Positions 35,317 through 41,538 of a stretch of DNA of 41,538 nucleotides are shown here, piece after piece. Both the position numbers and the translations under genes were made by a program. Source of the stretch: Puniceicoccales bacterium (GTDB lineage Bacteria; Verrucomicrobiota; Verrucomicrobiia; Opitutales; JAIRLM01); contig JAIRXK010000007.1 in the NCBI GenBank assembly GCA_031268315.1, forward strand, positions 1 through 41,538, read 5' to 3'. The notes below the pieces were generated by a model. It made no database searches. It saw only the letters and a program-made list of their open reading frames with translations, and was not told the origin of the DNA. Every line of letters begins with the position of its first letter. Positions within the stretch are counted from its first letter, which is position 1.

Positions 35317-35950
35317 CGATCCTCTGAATAAATTTCCAGGCCATCATCAAGTCTGGGAAGTGGCCAAGGCAAATCTTTTTTGAATTTTTCAGCGGCTGTG
35401 GTTGCCCACCTTTGGAAAGTAGTAGGCCGCGGCTTCCCGCGTTGCTTGCCATCTGCATGTCGCATTCGCTATCGCCAATTACCCAGCAATGGCCAGGATT
35501 CAAACGGTGGCGAGCAAACATTTCGTTGAGAAATTTCGGCGATGGTTTTCGATAGCCGTCGGGATTTTCAGAAGTCCCTGTTGATATGCAAATTTCAGAA
35601 AATACATCGGGAATGCCGATCAAATCGACGAGTTGCCGATTGCAAGCGTGCACGTCTTCCATGGAGAAATAGCCCCGCCCAACGCCGCTTTGGTTGGTTA
35701 CGAGAAAAATAAAATAGCCGGCCTCATACGCAGCGTGGAGAATTTCCCTGGCGTGGGCGCAGAGGATAATTTTTTGGGGATCAAAAATATATCCGCCCTC
35801 ATTTTCATTTAGCGTATTGTCACGGTCAAAAAACAGCGCCCGATTTTTCACGGATGGAAAAAATGACCTTCCTATAAGTTTTTTCGCGGTGGAAATGTGA
35901 ACATCCCCGTCTTTGGGCTCGCGCTCCAATGCAGGGAATGATTCACACAT
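35309..35950 (-). CDS. HAD-IIIA phosphatase, GmhB-like (heptose-bisphosphate phosphatase family)
   Basis: The 213-residue protein has the HAD subclass III order: FFDRDNTLNENEG (nucleophile Asp42, acid/base Asp44), LVTNQSGVGRGYFS, RKPSPKFL (motif III Lys) and WVIGDSECDMQMASNAG (motif IV Asp). This layout is that of GmhB, which removes the C7 phosphate from heptose 1,7-bisphosphate during LPS core synthesis, and of the histidinol-phosphate phosphatase domain of HisB. Two oddities are visible: the usual DRDGT is DRDNT, and the zinc-binding CxH/CxC loop of GmhB is absent, the loop reading CISTGTSENPDGYRKP. Some family members lack zinc, so activity is not excluded. The first 35 residues have no counterpart in typical members. 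It overlaps prfB by 8 nt. Confidence 0.8.
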   Translation of the reverse strand: MCESFPALEREPKDGDVHISTAKKLIGRSFFPSVKNRALFFDRDNTLNENEGGYIFDPQKIILCAHAREILHAAYEAGYFIFLVTNQSGVGRGYFSMEDVHACNRQLVDLIGIPDVFSEICISTGTSENPDGYRKPSPKFLNEMFARHRLNPGHCWVIGDSECDMQMASNAGSRGLLLSKGGQPQPLKNSKKICLGHFPDLMMAWKFIQRIDG

Positions 35951-35959
35951 CCCATTGGT

Positions 35960-36649
35960 CTACCTGATTTCCTTTTGCAATTTTTTCATTGCGCCTTCCA
36001 ATTCATCGCGGCCTTCGAGCACTTTTCCTGCGTGAATGTATTCCAGTCCCTTTTCAATGGCCGATTGCGCATCCACGGGTCGCTTTGCCTTGGCGAAGCA
36101 GTCCGCTGCGTAGTAGCAAAGCAGAGGATCTTCGAACATTTGCATGTAGAGCTCATAAATTTTTATGGCCGCTTCAATTCCGTTCGTTTGCCATTCGCAA
36201 AGTGCGAGCATGATGAACGGTTGAATTTGAATTTCTTCAATGAATAGGCGAACAATGACGGAAAACATCGCGCTTGCCGACTTATAGTCACCGCCCTCGT
36301 ACCTTTTCATTGCAATGCCATTTAGCACCTGATAATCACCTTCTCTAAGCACACCTTTGAGTGTTTGCTTTTCCGCCGGTGAATTCATCAGCTTCGGAAG
36401 TGCGTCTTTGATGCGATCAAAGATGTCCTTCGCCTGATCTCGCTCATCGTGCTCCAGAAAACGCTCCACGCCTTCCATTGCAATCAGTTCCCCTTCTTCG
36501 AGAACCTTTTGAATTTCGTGCTTCCGCCGTTCCTTACGCATTTCCGGTGCCTCAAATTGGTTCGGCTCTTCCTCCTTAACCACTTCTTCAGCAACTTTTT
36601 CCGCAATATCTTCAAGCATCCGCTTTTGTTCTTCTGTTAGTTCTGGCAT
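35960..36649 (-). CDS. LcrH/SycD-type type III secretion chaperone with TPR repeats
   Basis: Class II chaperones of this type bind translocator proteins in the bacterial cytoplasm before secretion. The C-terminal half has three TPR units (residues about 108-140, 143-173 and 176-206), including MKRYEGGDYKSASAMFSVIVRL, LALCEWQTNGIEAAIKIYELY and PLLCYYAADCFAKAKRPVDAQ, which match the family pattern G.Y..A...F, LG.C....G....AI..Y and P....AAECYL.....A. The protein (229 aa) is longer than the usual 160-170 because of an acidic, charged N-terminal extension. GGAG sits 8 nt upstream of the ATG at 36649. No translocator gene is adjacent on either side; its neighbours are gmhB-like and the EIIA-DAC gene. 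It is the strongest evidence here that the organism has a type III secretion system, although a generic TPR protein remains possible. Confidence 0.75.
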   Translation of the reverse strand: MPELTEEQKRMLEDIAEKVAEEVVKEEEPNQFEAPEMRKERRKHEIQKVLEEGELIAMEGVERFLEHDERDQAKDIFDRIKDALPKLMNSPAEKQTLKGVLREGDYQVLNGIAMKRYEGGDYKSASAMFSVIVRLFIEEIQIQPFIMLALCEWQTNGIEAAIKIYELYMQMFEDPLLCYYAADCFAKAKRPVDAQSAIEKGLEYIHAGKVLEGRDELEGAMKKLQKEIR

Positions 36650-36754
36650 GATTCAATCTCCACTTGATGGATCCCCGAAAGGAATCCCTATTACTATGTA
36701 AGCCCAAGTTTTTTTGAATGCAAAAAAAGTTTAAAAAATTTTCAAAATTTTTTC

Positions 36755-38104
36755 CTAGCCCATGACTTTTTCTGACAGCGGCAGCATTTGGCCATTGCGA
36801 AATATGGTGACCTGATTGGTGCTCTGCGAAACGACGACGGCGATGCTATCCGTTGCCTTGGAGATGGCGGCGGCGGACATGTGTCTCGTTCCAAATCCCC
36901 CCGGCAGCACGATGCCCTGATTGGTCACCGTGACCATCGTTCCCGCGGCCTCCAGTACGCCATCGCCGTCGACAATGAAAGCGCCGTCCAGAGATGCGAA
37001 TTCCTTGATTGTCTCATCGATGAATGGATTGAGAACATTGCGTTCCTGTCGCGGATATCCCTGAAATGGGTTGAGGATCAGAGAGCGGTAGTGATTTTTT
37101 ATTTTCCCATGGCTTCCCAATATAAACATGGCGCCCAGCGGCTTTCCCTCGCGTCCCTCCAGGGCAATTTCATGGGCAATGGCAACGATGCGTTCGAATA
37201 CCTCCGGCTTGACGTCCTTTGGAACGAGCCCGCGGCGAGTATTAAATAGAGATTTATATTTCACTGCAACGTCCATTACGAGCAGACAATCGAAGCGGTT
37301 GCTCTCCGATCCGCTGCCGACGCAGCAAATTTTTTCATCCCGTGAGATGAGCCGGCGATTGAGGGCCAGCAGAATGGCGCTGTGCATCTGCATGAGTCGC
37401 ATTTCCGAGTAATTGGCAATGCTGAGCATGTGGTCAATTTCGCAGTCGGGGGGGATGTCTTCCGGCAATCGTCCACTGATGAGTATGCGATTGAGGCCGC
37501 GGAAGTATTGGCCAAATGGAAACCATTCGCTGAGGGCGTCGGGAAAGAGAAAAATCGATTGGCACTCGGAGCTCAGGGCCAGTTGAAATGCCTCCTTTAG
37601 AAAAATGCGCTGTCCCCTCGTTTTTTGCTGCTCCACATCCAATTGGGGCTGGCGTTGCCGGAAGATGCGGAGCCAATTTTCGTAGAATTTTGTCAGTGTC
37701 TGGTCCTTCGTGAGCGAAAGCACCTTCTGCGGGTCATGGAATTCGCGGGCCAATTTGGCCAATACGGTGAGGTGTCGATCGCCATCTTCATTAAACAGAA
37801 GCAAAATAAGCAGCCGCACCTCGCCGTAGTCCGATTGCAGGTCCGACTGGAGCCCGCCGTGGCAGCGGCCTATGGCAATTAGGCAGGGGCGCTTGATGGG
37901 CAGCTTCAGATGGGGAATGGCGATGCCGTTGCCCAAATTGGTCGGAGTTTGCTTTTCCTGGGATAGCAGGTCTTCGATGATCCTATCCTGGTTCAAATTC
38001 AGCGTTGGCGGAAAGGTTTTCAGCAGCTCGCGCAGTGCGCCCTCTACGGTTGTACTGCGAATGTTAACGAGACGATCGCGGGCAAAATAGGCGGATAGTA
38101 GCAT
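36755..38104 (-). CDS. PTS EIIA domain fused to a DisA_N diadenylate cyclase domain
   Basis: Residues about 1-150 are a PTS EIIA (fructose/nitrogen type) domain, with the phospho-acceptor motif GNGIAIPHLKLP and His65 in the expected place. Residues about 260-449 form a diadenylate cyclase domain with the metal-binding DGA motif (373-375, in LDGAFIVDGDG) and GTRHMSAAA (Arg407, His408), close to the DisA signature GTRHRTA. Such a protein would make cyclic di-AMP from two ATP, possibly under control of PTS phosphorylation. A region of about 110 residues between the domains is not assigned. No membrane helix like that of CdaA is visible, so it is probably cytoplasmic. EIIA-DAC fusions are known from Verrucomicrobia-related lineages and support that placement. 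It is divergent from dinB. Confidence 0.88.
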   Translation of the reverse strand: MLLSAYFARDRLVNIRSTTVEGALRELLKTFPPTLNLNQDRIIEDLLSQEKQTPTNLGNGIAIPHLKLPIKRPCLIAIGRCHGGLQSDLQSDYGEVRLLILLLFNEDGDRHLTVLAKLAREFHDPQKVLSLTKDQTLTKFYENWLRIFRQRQPQLDVEQQKTRGQRIFLKEAFQLALSSECQSIFLFPDALSEWFPFGQYFRGLNRILISGRLPEDIPPDCEIDHMLSIANYSEMRLMQMHSAILLALNRRLISRDEKICCVGSGSESNRFDCLLVMDVAVKYKSLFNTRRGLVPKDVKPEVFERIVAIAHEIALEGREGKPLGAMFILGSHGKIKNHYRSLILNPFQGYPRQERNVLNPFIDETIKEFASLDGAFIVDGDGVLEAAGTMVTVTNQGIVLPGGFGTRHMSAAAISKATDSIAVVVSQSTNQVTIFRNGQMLPLSEKVMG

Positions 38105-38275
38105 TTGATTGTAAATAATTTATTATTGACTCTTTCATATTCAAGCTATTTATTTACAAAATTTTTTAGCAACGATTGATGAAATATTGGATATGGGTTG
38201 AGGATTCCTTTCACGGAAAATAATTCCTTGATTTTGCTTAGTATAACTATTTTCATCGCAGTGAGTTTTGCGCAT

Positions 38276-39457
38276 ATGGAGTGGCGGGATGGGGATGCGA
38301 TGCCGGCGGCGGTGGACGGCGACAGGATCGATGGGACGGGGAGTCCAAGAAAGATTATTCACATCGACATGGATGCATTTTTTGCATCCGTCGAGCAGCG
38401 GGAATTTCCGCATTTGCGAGGAAAGCCAATCATTGTCGGCGGAAGCCCGAGCCAGCGGGGCGTTGTCTGCACCTGCTCCTACGAGGCACGGTCATTCGGC
38501 ATTTGCTCGGGCATGGCAACGTCGCAGGCATTAAAGCTCTGCCCCAATGCCATACTAATGCCCGTTCGCATGGATTTATACTGCCGCATATCGGAGGAGA
38601 TATTTAAAATTTTTAGTGAATTTACGCCCGTCGTTGAGCCATTATCCATTGATGAGGGCTACTTGGACGTGACGGCAAACTTTAAAAATAATCCTTCGGC
38701 GGTCAGCATTGCCCAGGAAATTCAGAGAAAAATTTTACAAAAAACGGGGCTAAGTTCATCCGCGGGGGTATCCTATAACCTGTTTCTTGCCAAAGTCGCA
38801 TCCGCAATGAGAAAGCCGGGAGGCCTCACCGTTATCCACCCCAGGCGCGCCATCGCATTTTTGGAATCCCTGCCCATCGAAAAATTCTACGGCATCGGTC
38901 GGGTCACTGCGAGGCGCCTGGAAAGATTGAATATCCATCGGGGAAGGGATTTGAAAATGCTTTCCAGAGAAAGGCTGATGGAGCTCCTCGGAAAGCGTGG
39001 TCACTACTACTACGATGTGGTGCGCGGCATCGATTCCCGGGAGGTGACGCCCGTTCGCAAGCGCAAATCATTTGGCCGCGAAATCACATTTCCACGGGAT
39101 ACCAACGACCTGCAATTCTTGGAAAGGGAAGTATCAAATATCAGCAATTGCGTCGCCCTCATGCTTTCGGAAGAAAAATTGTGGGGAAAGACGCTTACGC
39201 TTAAGGTGAAATTTGCCGACTTCCGCCAAATTACGCGCAGCTATTCCTTCTACTATCCCATCAATAGCGGCCAATCCATCGAAGAAATCACCATGCATCT
39301 GCTGAGAAGGTGCGTTGCCGAAGATCGGCGAAAGATTCGCCTGGTTGGAGTGGCAATTTCCCGCCTGTTTTCCGATGCGTCGGGCATGGCCAATGGAGTG
39401 GCTGTGCAGCAGGAATTTTCCTTTGCCCGCGAGGTAACGCAACTCTGCTATGGCTGA
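38276..39457 (+). CDS. dinB: DNA polymerase IV (Y-family translesion polymerase)
   Basis: This polymerase bypasses damaged template bases at low fidelity. Catalytic metal ligands are Asp31 in HIDMDAFFASVE and Asp126/Glu127 in LSIDEGYLD; the steric-gate aromatic is in DAFF (Phe36), and the YEARSFGICSGM fingers block is intact. The helix-hairpin-helix (FYGIGRVTARRLERL) and little-finger domains follow to a normal length of 393 aa. The frame runs upstream to a TTG at 38198, but those residues are hydrophobic and not part of the family, so I chose the ATG at 38276; the ATG at 38300 is also possible. No C-terminal beta-clamp-binding QLxLF is obvious; the protein ends in FSFAREVTQLCYG. No LexA-box-like sequence was recognised in the 170-nt divergent gap. 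Confidence 0.94.
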   Translation: MEWRDGDAMPAAVDGDRIDGTGSPRKIIHIDMDAFFASVEQREFPHLRGKPIIVGGSPSQRGVVCTCSYEARSFGICSGMATSQALKLCPNAILMPVRMDLYCRISEEIFKIFSEFTPVVEPLSIDEGYLDVTANFKNNPSAVSIAQEIQRKILQKTGLSSSAGVSYNLFLAKVASAMRKPGGLTVIHPRRAIAFLESLPIEKFYGIGRVTARRLERLNIHRGRDLKMLSRERLMELLGKRGHYYYDVVRGIDSREVTPVRKRKSFGREITFPRDTNDLQFLEREVSNISNCVALMLSEEKLWGKTLTLKVKFADFRQITRSYSFYYPINSGQSIEEITMHLLRRCVAEDRRKIRLVGVAISRLFSDASGMANGVAVQQEFSFAREVTQLCYG

Positions 39458-39529
39458 TTGCAAGCGCTGCAAATGGACCAAGCTGCGGAGGGGCGTTTTC
39501 CCATTTTTCGGACAATGGGGGATTTGCAT

Positions 39530-39550
39530 TGGGAAATTTTAATTTTCCCA
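39530..39550. terminator. Weak hairpin between convergent dinB and prepilin genes
   Basis: TGGGAAA and TTTCCCA form a 7-bp stem with a 7-nt A/T loop, overlapping the prepilin stop codon. No U-tract follows on either strand, so this is only a possible transcription end. Confidence 0.25.
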
Positions 39551-40237
39551 GTCCACGCCATTCCAGCTGAGTGCCCGTGCGCCGGGATTGACGGCCCGGC
39601 GTATGTCTACCGTTGCAAGGCCGCTGTCGTGGCAGAAAAATGGTGGATTTTTAGGGTCAATGAATTCAAAAAACTCAACGTGACCATCGAGAAAGACCAC
39701 CAATCCACCTCTTTCGCCGTAGACGCCGCCGGAGGCACCCGTTGATTTTCTCCAATGGCCCATTTCCGGATCGAGGCCACGGGTGTAGGCCAATGGCGTC
39801 GTCGAGGGCGGGGCATCCGATGCAATGCCGGCAATGACAGTGACACTAAGTGGATAGCTGCGAAATGCTTCATCGACCTCCCAATTGCCGTCGGCGTAGC
39901 GGCCAATGCTCTTCGGCGCGGGGCGCGGATCCCGCTCCACTAAATAGTCGTCGGGAAATATGTAGATGGCGCCATCATTTATCGATGCCTGCCGGGCAAG
40001 TGTGCCTGCCCACTGCCACAGACAATCGGCGGAACGCAATTCCCAAGGAGAACCTCCGCCATTGGCATAGTTTTGGTAGGCAATGGCAATTTGCCGCATA
40101 TTATTCATCGCCCGCGCCCTCCGGGCGCGGGCGAGCAATCCGCCGATGGATGGCGTAAGAAGTGTCGCTAAAATGCTGATGATAGCAATGACTGCTAGAA
40201 CTTCGATGAGTGTAAATCCACGCTTATTCTGTTCCAT
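39539..40237 (-). CDS. Prepilin-type (type II secretion / type IV pilus-like) pseudopilin
   Basis: The N-terminus [20 protein letters not shown] is a class III signal: a short basic leader, cleavage after Gly7, methylated Phe8, Glu12 (position +5) and a hydrophobic helix. The rest is a globular domain with the segment [14 protein letters not shown] near the C-terminal side (FLDGH at 182-186), the pattern of the Planctomycetes/Verrucomicrobia prepilin family whose other members carry an H-X9-DG signature; here the expected His is replaced by Gly. It would be processed by PilD and assemble in a periplasmic pseudopilus or at the cell surface. The start overlaps the end of glyA by 14 nt and no Shine-Dalgarno is seen, suggesting coupled translation. 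No other secretion gene is adjacent. Confidence 0.88.
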   Translation of the reverse strand: MEQNKRGFTLIEVLAVIAIISILATLLTPSIGGLLARARRARAMNNMRQIAIAYQNYANGGGSPWELRSADCLWQWAGTLARQASINDGAIYIFPDDYLVERDPRPAPKSIGRYADGNWEVDEAFRSYPLSVTVIAGIASDAPPSTTPLAYTRGLDPEMGHWRKSTGASGGVYGERGGLVVFLDGHVEFFEFIDPKNPPFFCHDSGLATVDIRRAVNPGARALSWNGVDWEN

Positions 40238-41495
40238 GGTGGAGGTCAGCATAGGGCAGTGGATAGGCTTTGCAATGCCCAATGATTTCTTTCCTCACGG
40301 CGGCCACGATCTCCCCATCTCCGCCCCGTGACAGCAGGAAATGGATCCATTGGGCAATTTTTTCCATATCTTCACCCCCCATGCCGCGAGTTGTGACGGC
40401 GGCCGTTCCCAGGCGTAGACCGCTCGTCTGAAAGGCACTGCGAGATTCCCCAGGCACCGTGTTGCGATTTGTAGTAATGTTGGCGGATTCAAGAATGATC
40501 TGCGCCTCCCTTCCGCCCATGTCGGGGAAATTTTTCCGCAGATCAACGAGCATGAGGTGATTGTCCGTTCCGCCGGAAGTGATGGCAAATCCTAGGCGCT
40601 CCAGGGCATTGGCTAAAATTTGCGCATTGCCAATGACCTGCCTCTGATACTCGACAAATTCCGGCTGCATCGCTTCCAGAAAACAAATGGCCTTGGCGGC
40701 AATGGTGTGCATGAGCGGCCCCCCCTGGTTTCCTGGAAAGACGGAGGAGTCGATGACCTTGGCGAATTTTTCCCTGCACAGAATAAACCCGCCCCTTGGT
40801 CCGCGCAACGTCTTGTGGGTAGTGCTGGTGACAAAATCGCAGTGGGGGACTGGGGACGGATGGAGCCCTGCAGCAACGAGTCCGGCGATGTGCGCCATGT
40901 CGGCCATGATGAGCGCACCGTTACTGTGGGCGATGTGTGCTGCCCGCTCAAAATCAATGGTCCGGGGGTAAGCGGACGCGCCAACGATGACGAGTTTGGG
41001 CTTTTCCCTGGCGGCAATTTGCTCCATGGCATCGTAGTCGATGATTCCCGTCATCCCAAGGGTTCCATAGGAGGAAATGGAATAGAGCATTCCGCTGAGA
41101 TTTTTTTCGTAGCCGTGAGTGAGGTGGCCGCCGTGGCTCAGGGACATGGCCAAAATTCGATCCTTTGGCTGGAGAATGGCCGTATAAACCGATAAATTTG
41201 CCTGGGATCCCGAATGGGGTTGCACGTTGGCGTGCTCTGCCCCGAAGAGCTGTTTTACTCGGTCGATGGCCAACTGCTCCACCCGATCAACGAACTCGCA
41301 GCCTCCGTAGTAGCGGCGATAGGGATAGCCTTCCGCATATTTGTTTGTAAGCACAGATCCCATTGCTTCCATCACCCTCGGCGAAGTAAAATTTTCCGAT
41401 GCAATTAGTTCAATGTGTGATTCCTGGCGCATTCGCTCACTGCGAATTGCCTCGGCGATTTCCCGGTCAAAGTCTTCCATGGCGGATATTAGCAT
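40224..41495 (-). CDS. glyA: Serine hydroxymethyltransferase
   Basis: This PLP-dependent enzyme interconverts serine and glycine with tetrahydrofolate, supplying one-carbon units in the cytoplasm. The LIASENF motif, a GSQANLSVY stretch, [14 protein letters not shown] and the PLP-lysine motif [14 protein letters not shown] (Lys228 from this start) are all present, and the length (423 aa) is normal. The frame extends upstream to a TTG at 41513, but the ATG at 41495 has a GAGAG-type site at good spacing. Its 3' end overlaps the prepilin gene. Formation of methylene-tetrahydrofolate also supports the fmt reaction encoded elsewhere in the window. Confidence 0.96.
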   Translation of the reverse strand: MLISAMEDFDREIAEAIRSERMRQESHIELIASENFTSPRVMEAMGSVLTNKYAEGYPYRRYYGGCEFVDRVEQLAIDRVKQLFGAEHANVQPHSGSQANLSVYTAILQPKDRILAMSLSHGGHLTHGYEKNLSGMLYSISSYGTLGMTGIIDYDAMEQIAAREKPKLVIVGASAYPRTIDFERAAHIAHSNGALIMADMAHIAGLVAAGLHPSPVPHCDFVTSTTHKTLRGPRGGFILCREKFAKVIDSSVFPGNQGGPLMHTIAAKAICFLEAMQPEFVEYQRQVIGNAQILANALERLGFAITSGGTDNHLMLVDLRKNFPDMGGREAQIILESANITTNRNTVPGESRSAFQTSGLRLGTAAVTTRGMGGEDMEKIAQWIHFLLSRGGDGEIVAAVRKEIIGHCKAYPLPYADLHHGTE

Positions 41496-41538
41496 ACTGC
41501 ACTCTCGTTTCAATTGGAGGAAACAAACTTCTAGCCCG

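Noticed and set aside
38105-38275. A/T-rich inverted repeat (GTAAATAAT ... ATTTATTTAC) between EIIA-DAC and dinB as an operator or origin
   Set aside because: The arms are pure A/T-rich sequence with a mismatch and a spacing of about 30 nt, easily expected by chance in this composition.
1-41538. CRISPR arrays, insertion sequences, tRNA and rRNA genes
   Set aside because: No spaced direct repeats, transposase motifs, tRNA T-loop/acceptor patterns or rRNA-like stretches were recognised on either strand; a tRNA search program would be needed to be certain.

Overview
The window looks like a piece of chromosome from a Gram-negative bacterium of the PVC superphylum, most likely a host-associated verrucomicrobial (Opitutae/Puniceicoccales-like) or chlamydia-like lineage. 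The clues are a PTS-EIIA/diadenylate-cyclase fusion, a prepilin ending in an FxDGHV-type motif as is common in Planctomycetes and Verrucomicrobia, an LcrH/SycD-type type III secretion chaperone, two nutrient-type permeases, and a giant DUF3638-like protein of the sort known from chlamydia-like endosymbionts. The placement is inference; no rRNA or tRNA gene is visible.

Layout. (A) 1-8391: an accessory, rather A/T-rich block of probable secreted proteins: a partial gene, a coiled-coil protein, two proteins built on short MgtE_N-like helical repeats (one with a C-terminal membrane hairpin), a decayed tandem copy of the latter, an amino-acid permease, and a proline/tyrosine-rich repeat protein. 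(B) 8736-23159: one uninterrupted 4807-codon gene with SF2-helicase/DUF3638-like motifs in its middle and a hydrophobic C-terminus. (C) 23235-27385: two paralogous, purely helical 650-700 residue proteins of unknown function on the minus strand, convergent with the giant gene. (D) 27579-29904: MFS transporter and fmt. (E) 30022-33916: a further accessory block with a paralogous pair and a 433-residue protein. (F) 34162-41495: more housekeeping-like, G/C-richer genes: prfB, a GmhB-like HAD phosphatase, the LcrH-like chaperone, the EIIA-DAC fusion, dinB, a prepilin-like gene and glyA.

How it may work together (inference). The chaperone gene, the Ser/Pro/Gly-rich disordered N-termini, a leucine-rich amphipathic segment at residues about 50-78 in three proteins, and the C-terminal hydrophobic hairpins all fit an arsenal of type III-secreted, host-membrane-targeted effectors. 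The two permeases would suit uptake of host metabolites.

The most interesting regulatory signal is that four of the probable effector genes, including the giant one, have a TTGACA/TTGACT -35 box, a 16-17 bp spacer and a -10-like hexamer ending only 7-9 nt before the ATG. This predicts leaderless mRNAs, whereas genes in other blocks have normal Shine-Dalgarno leaders.
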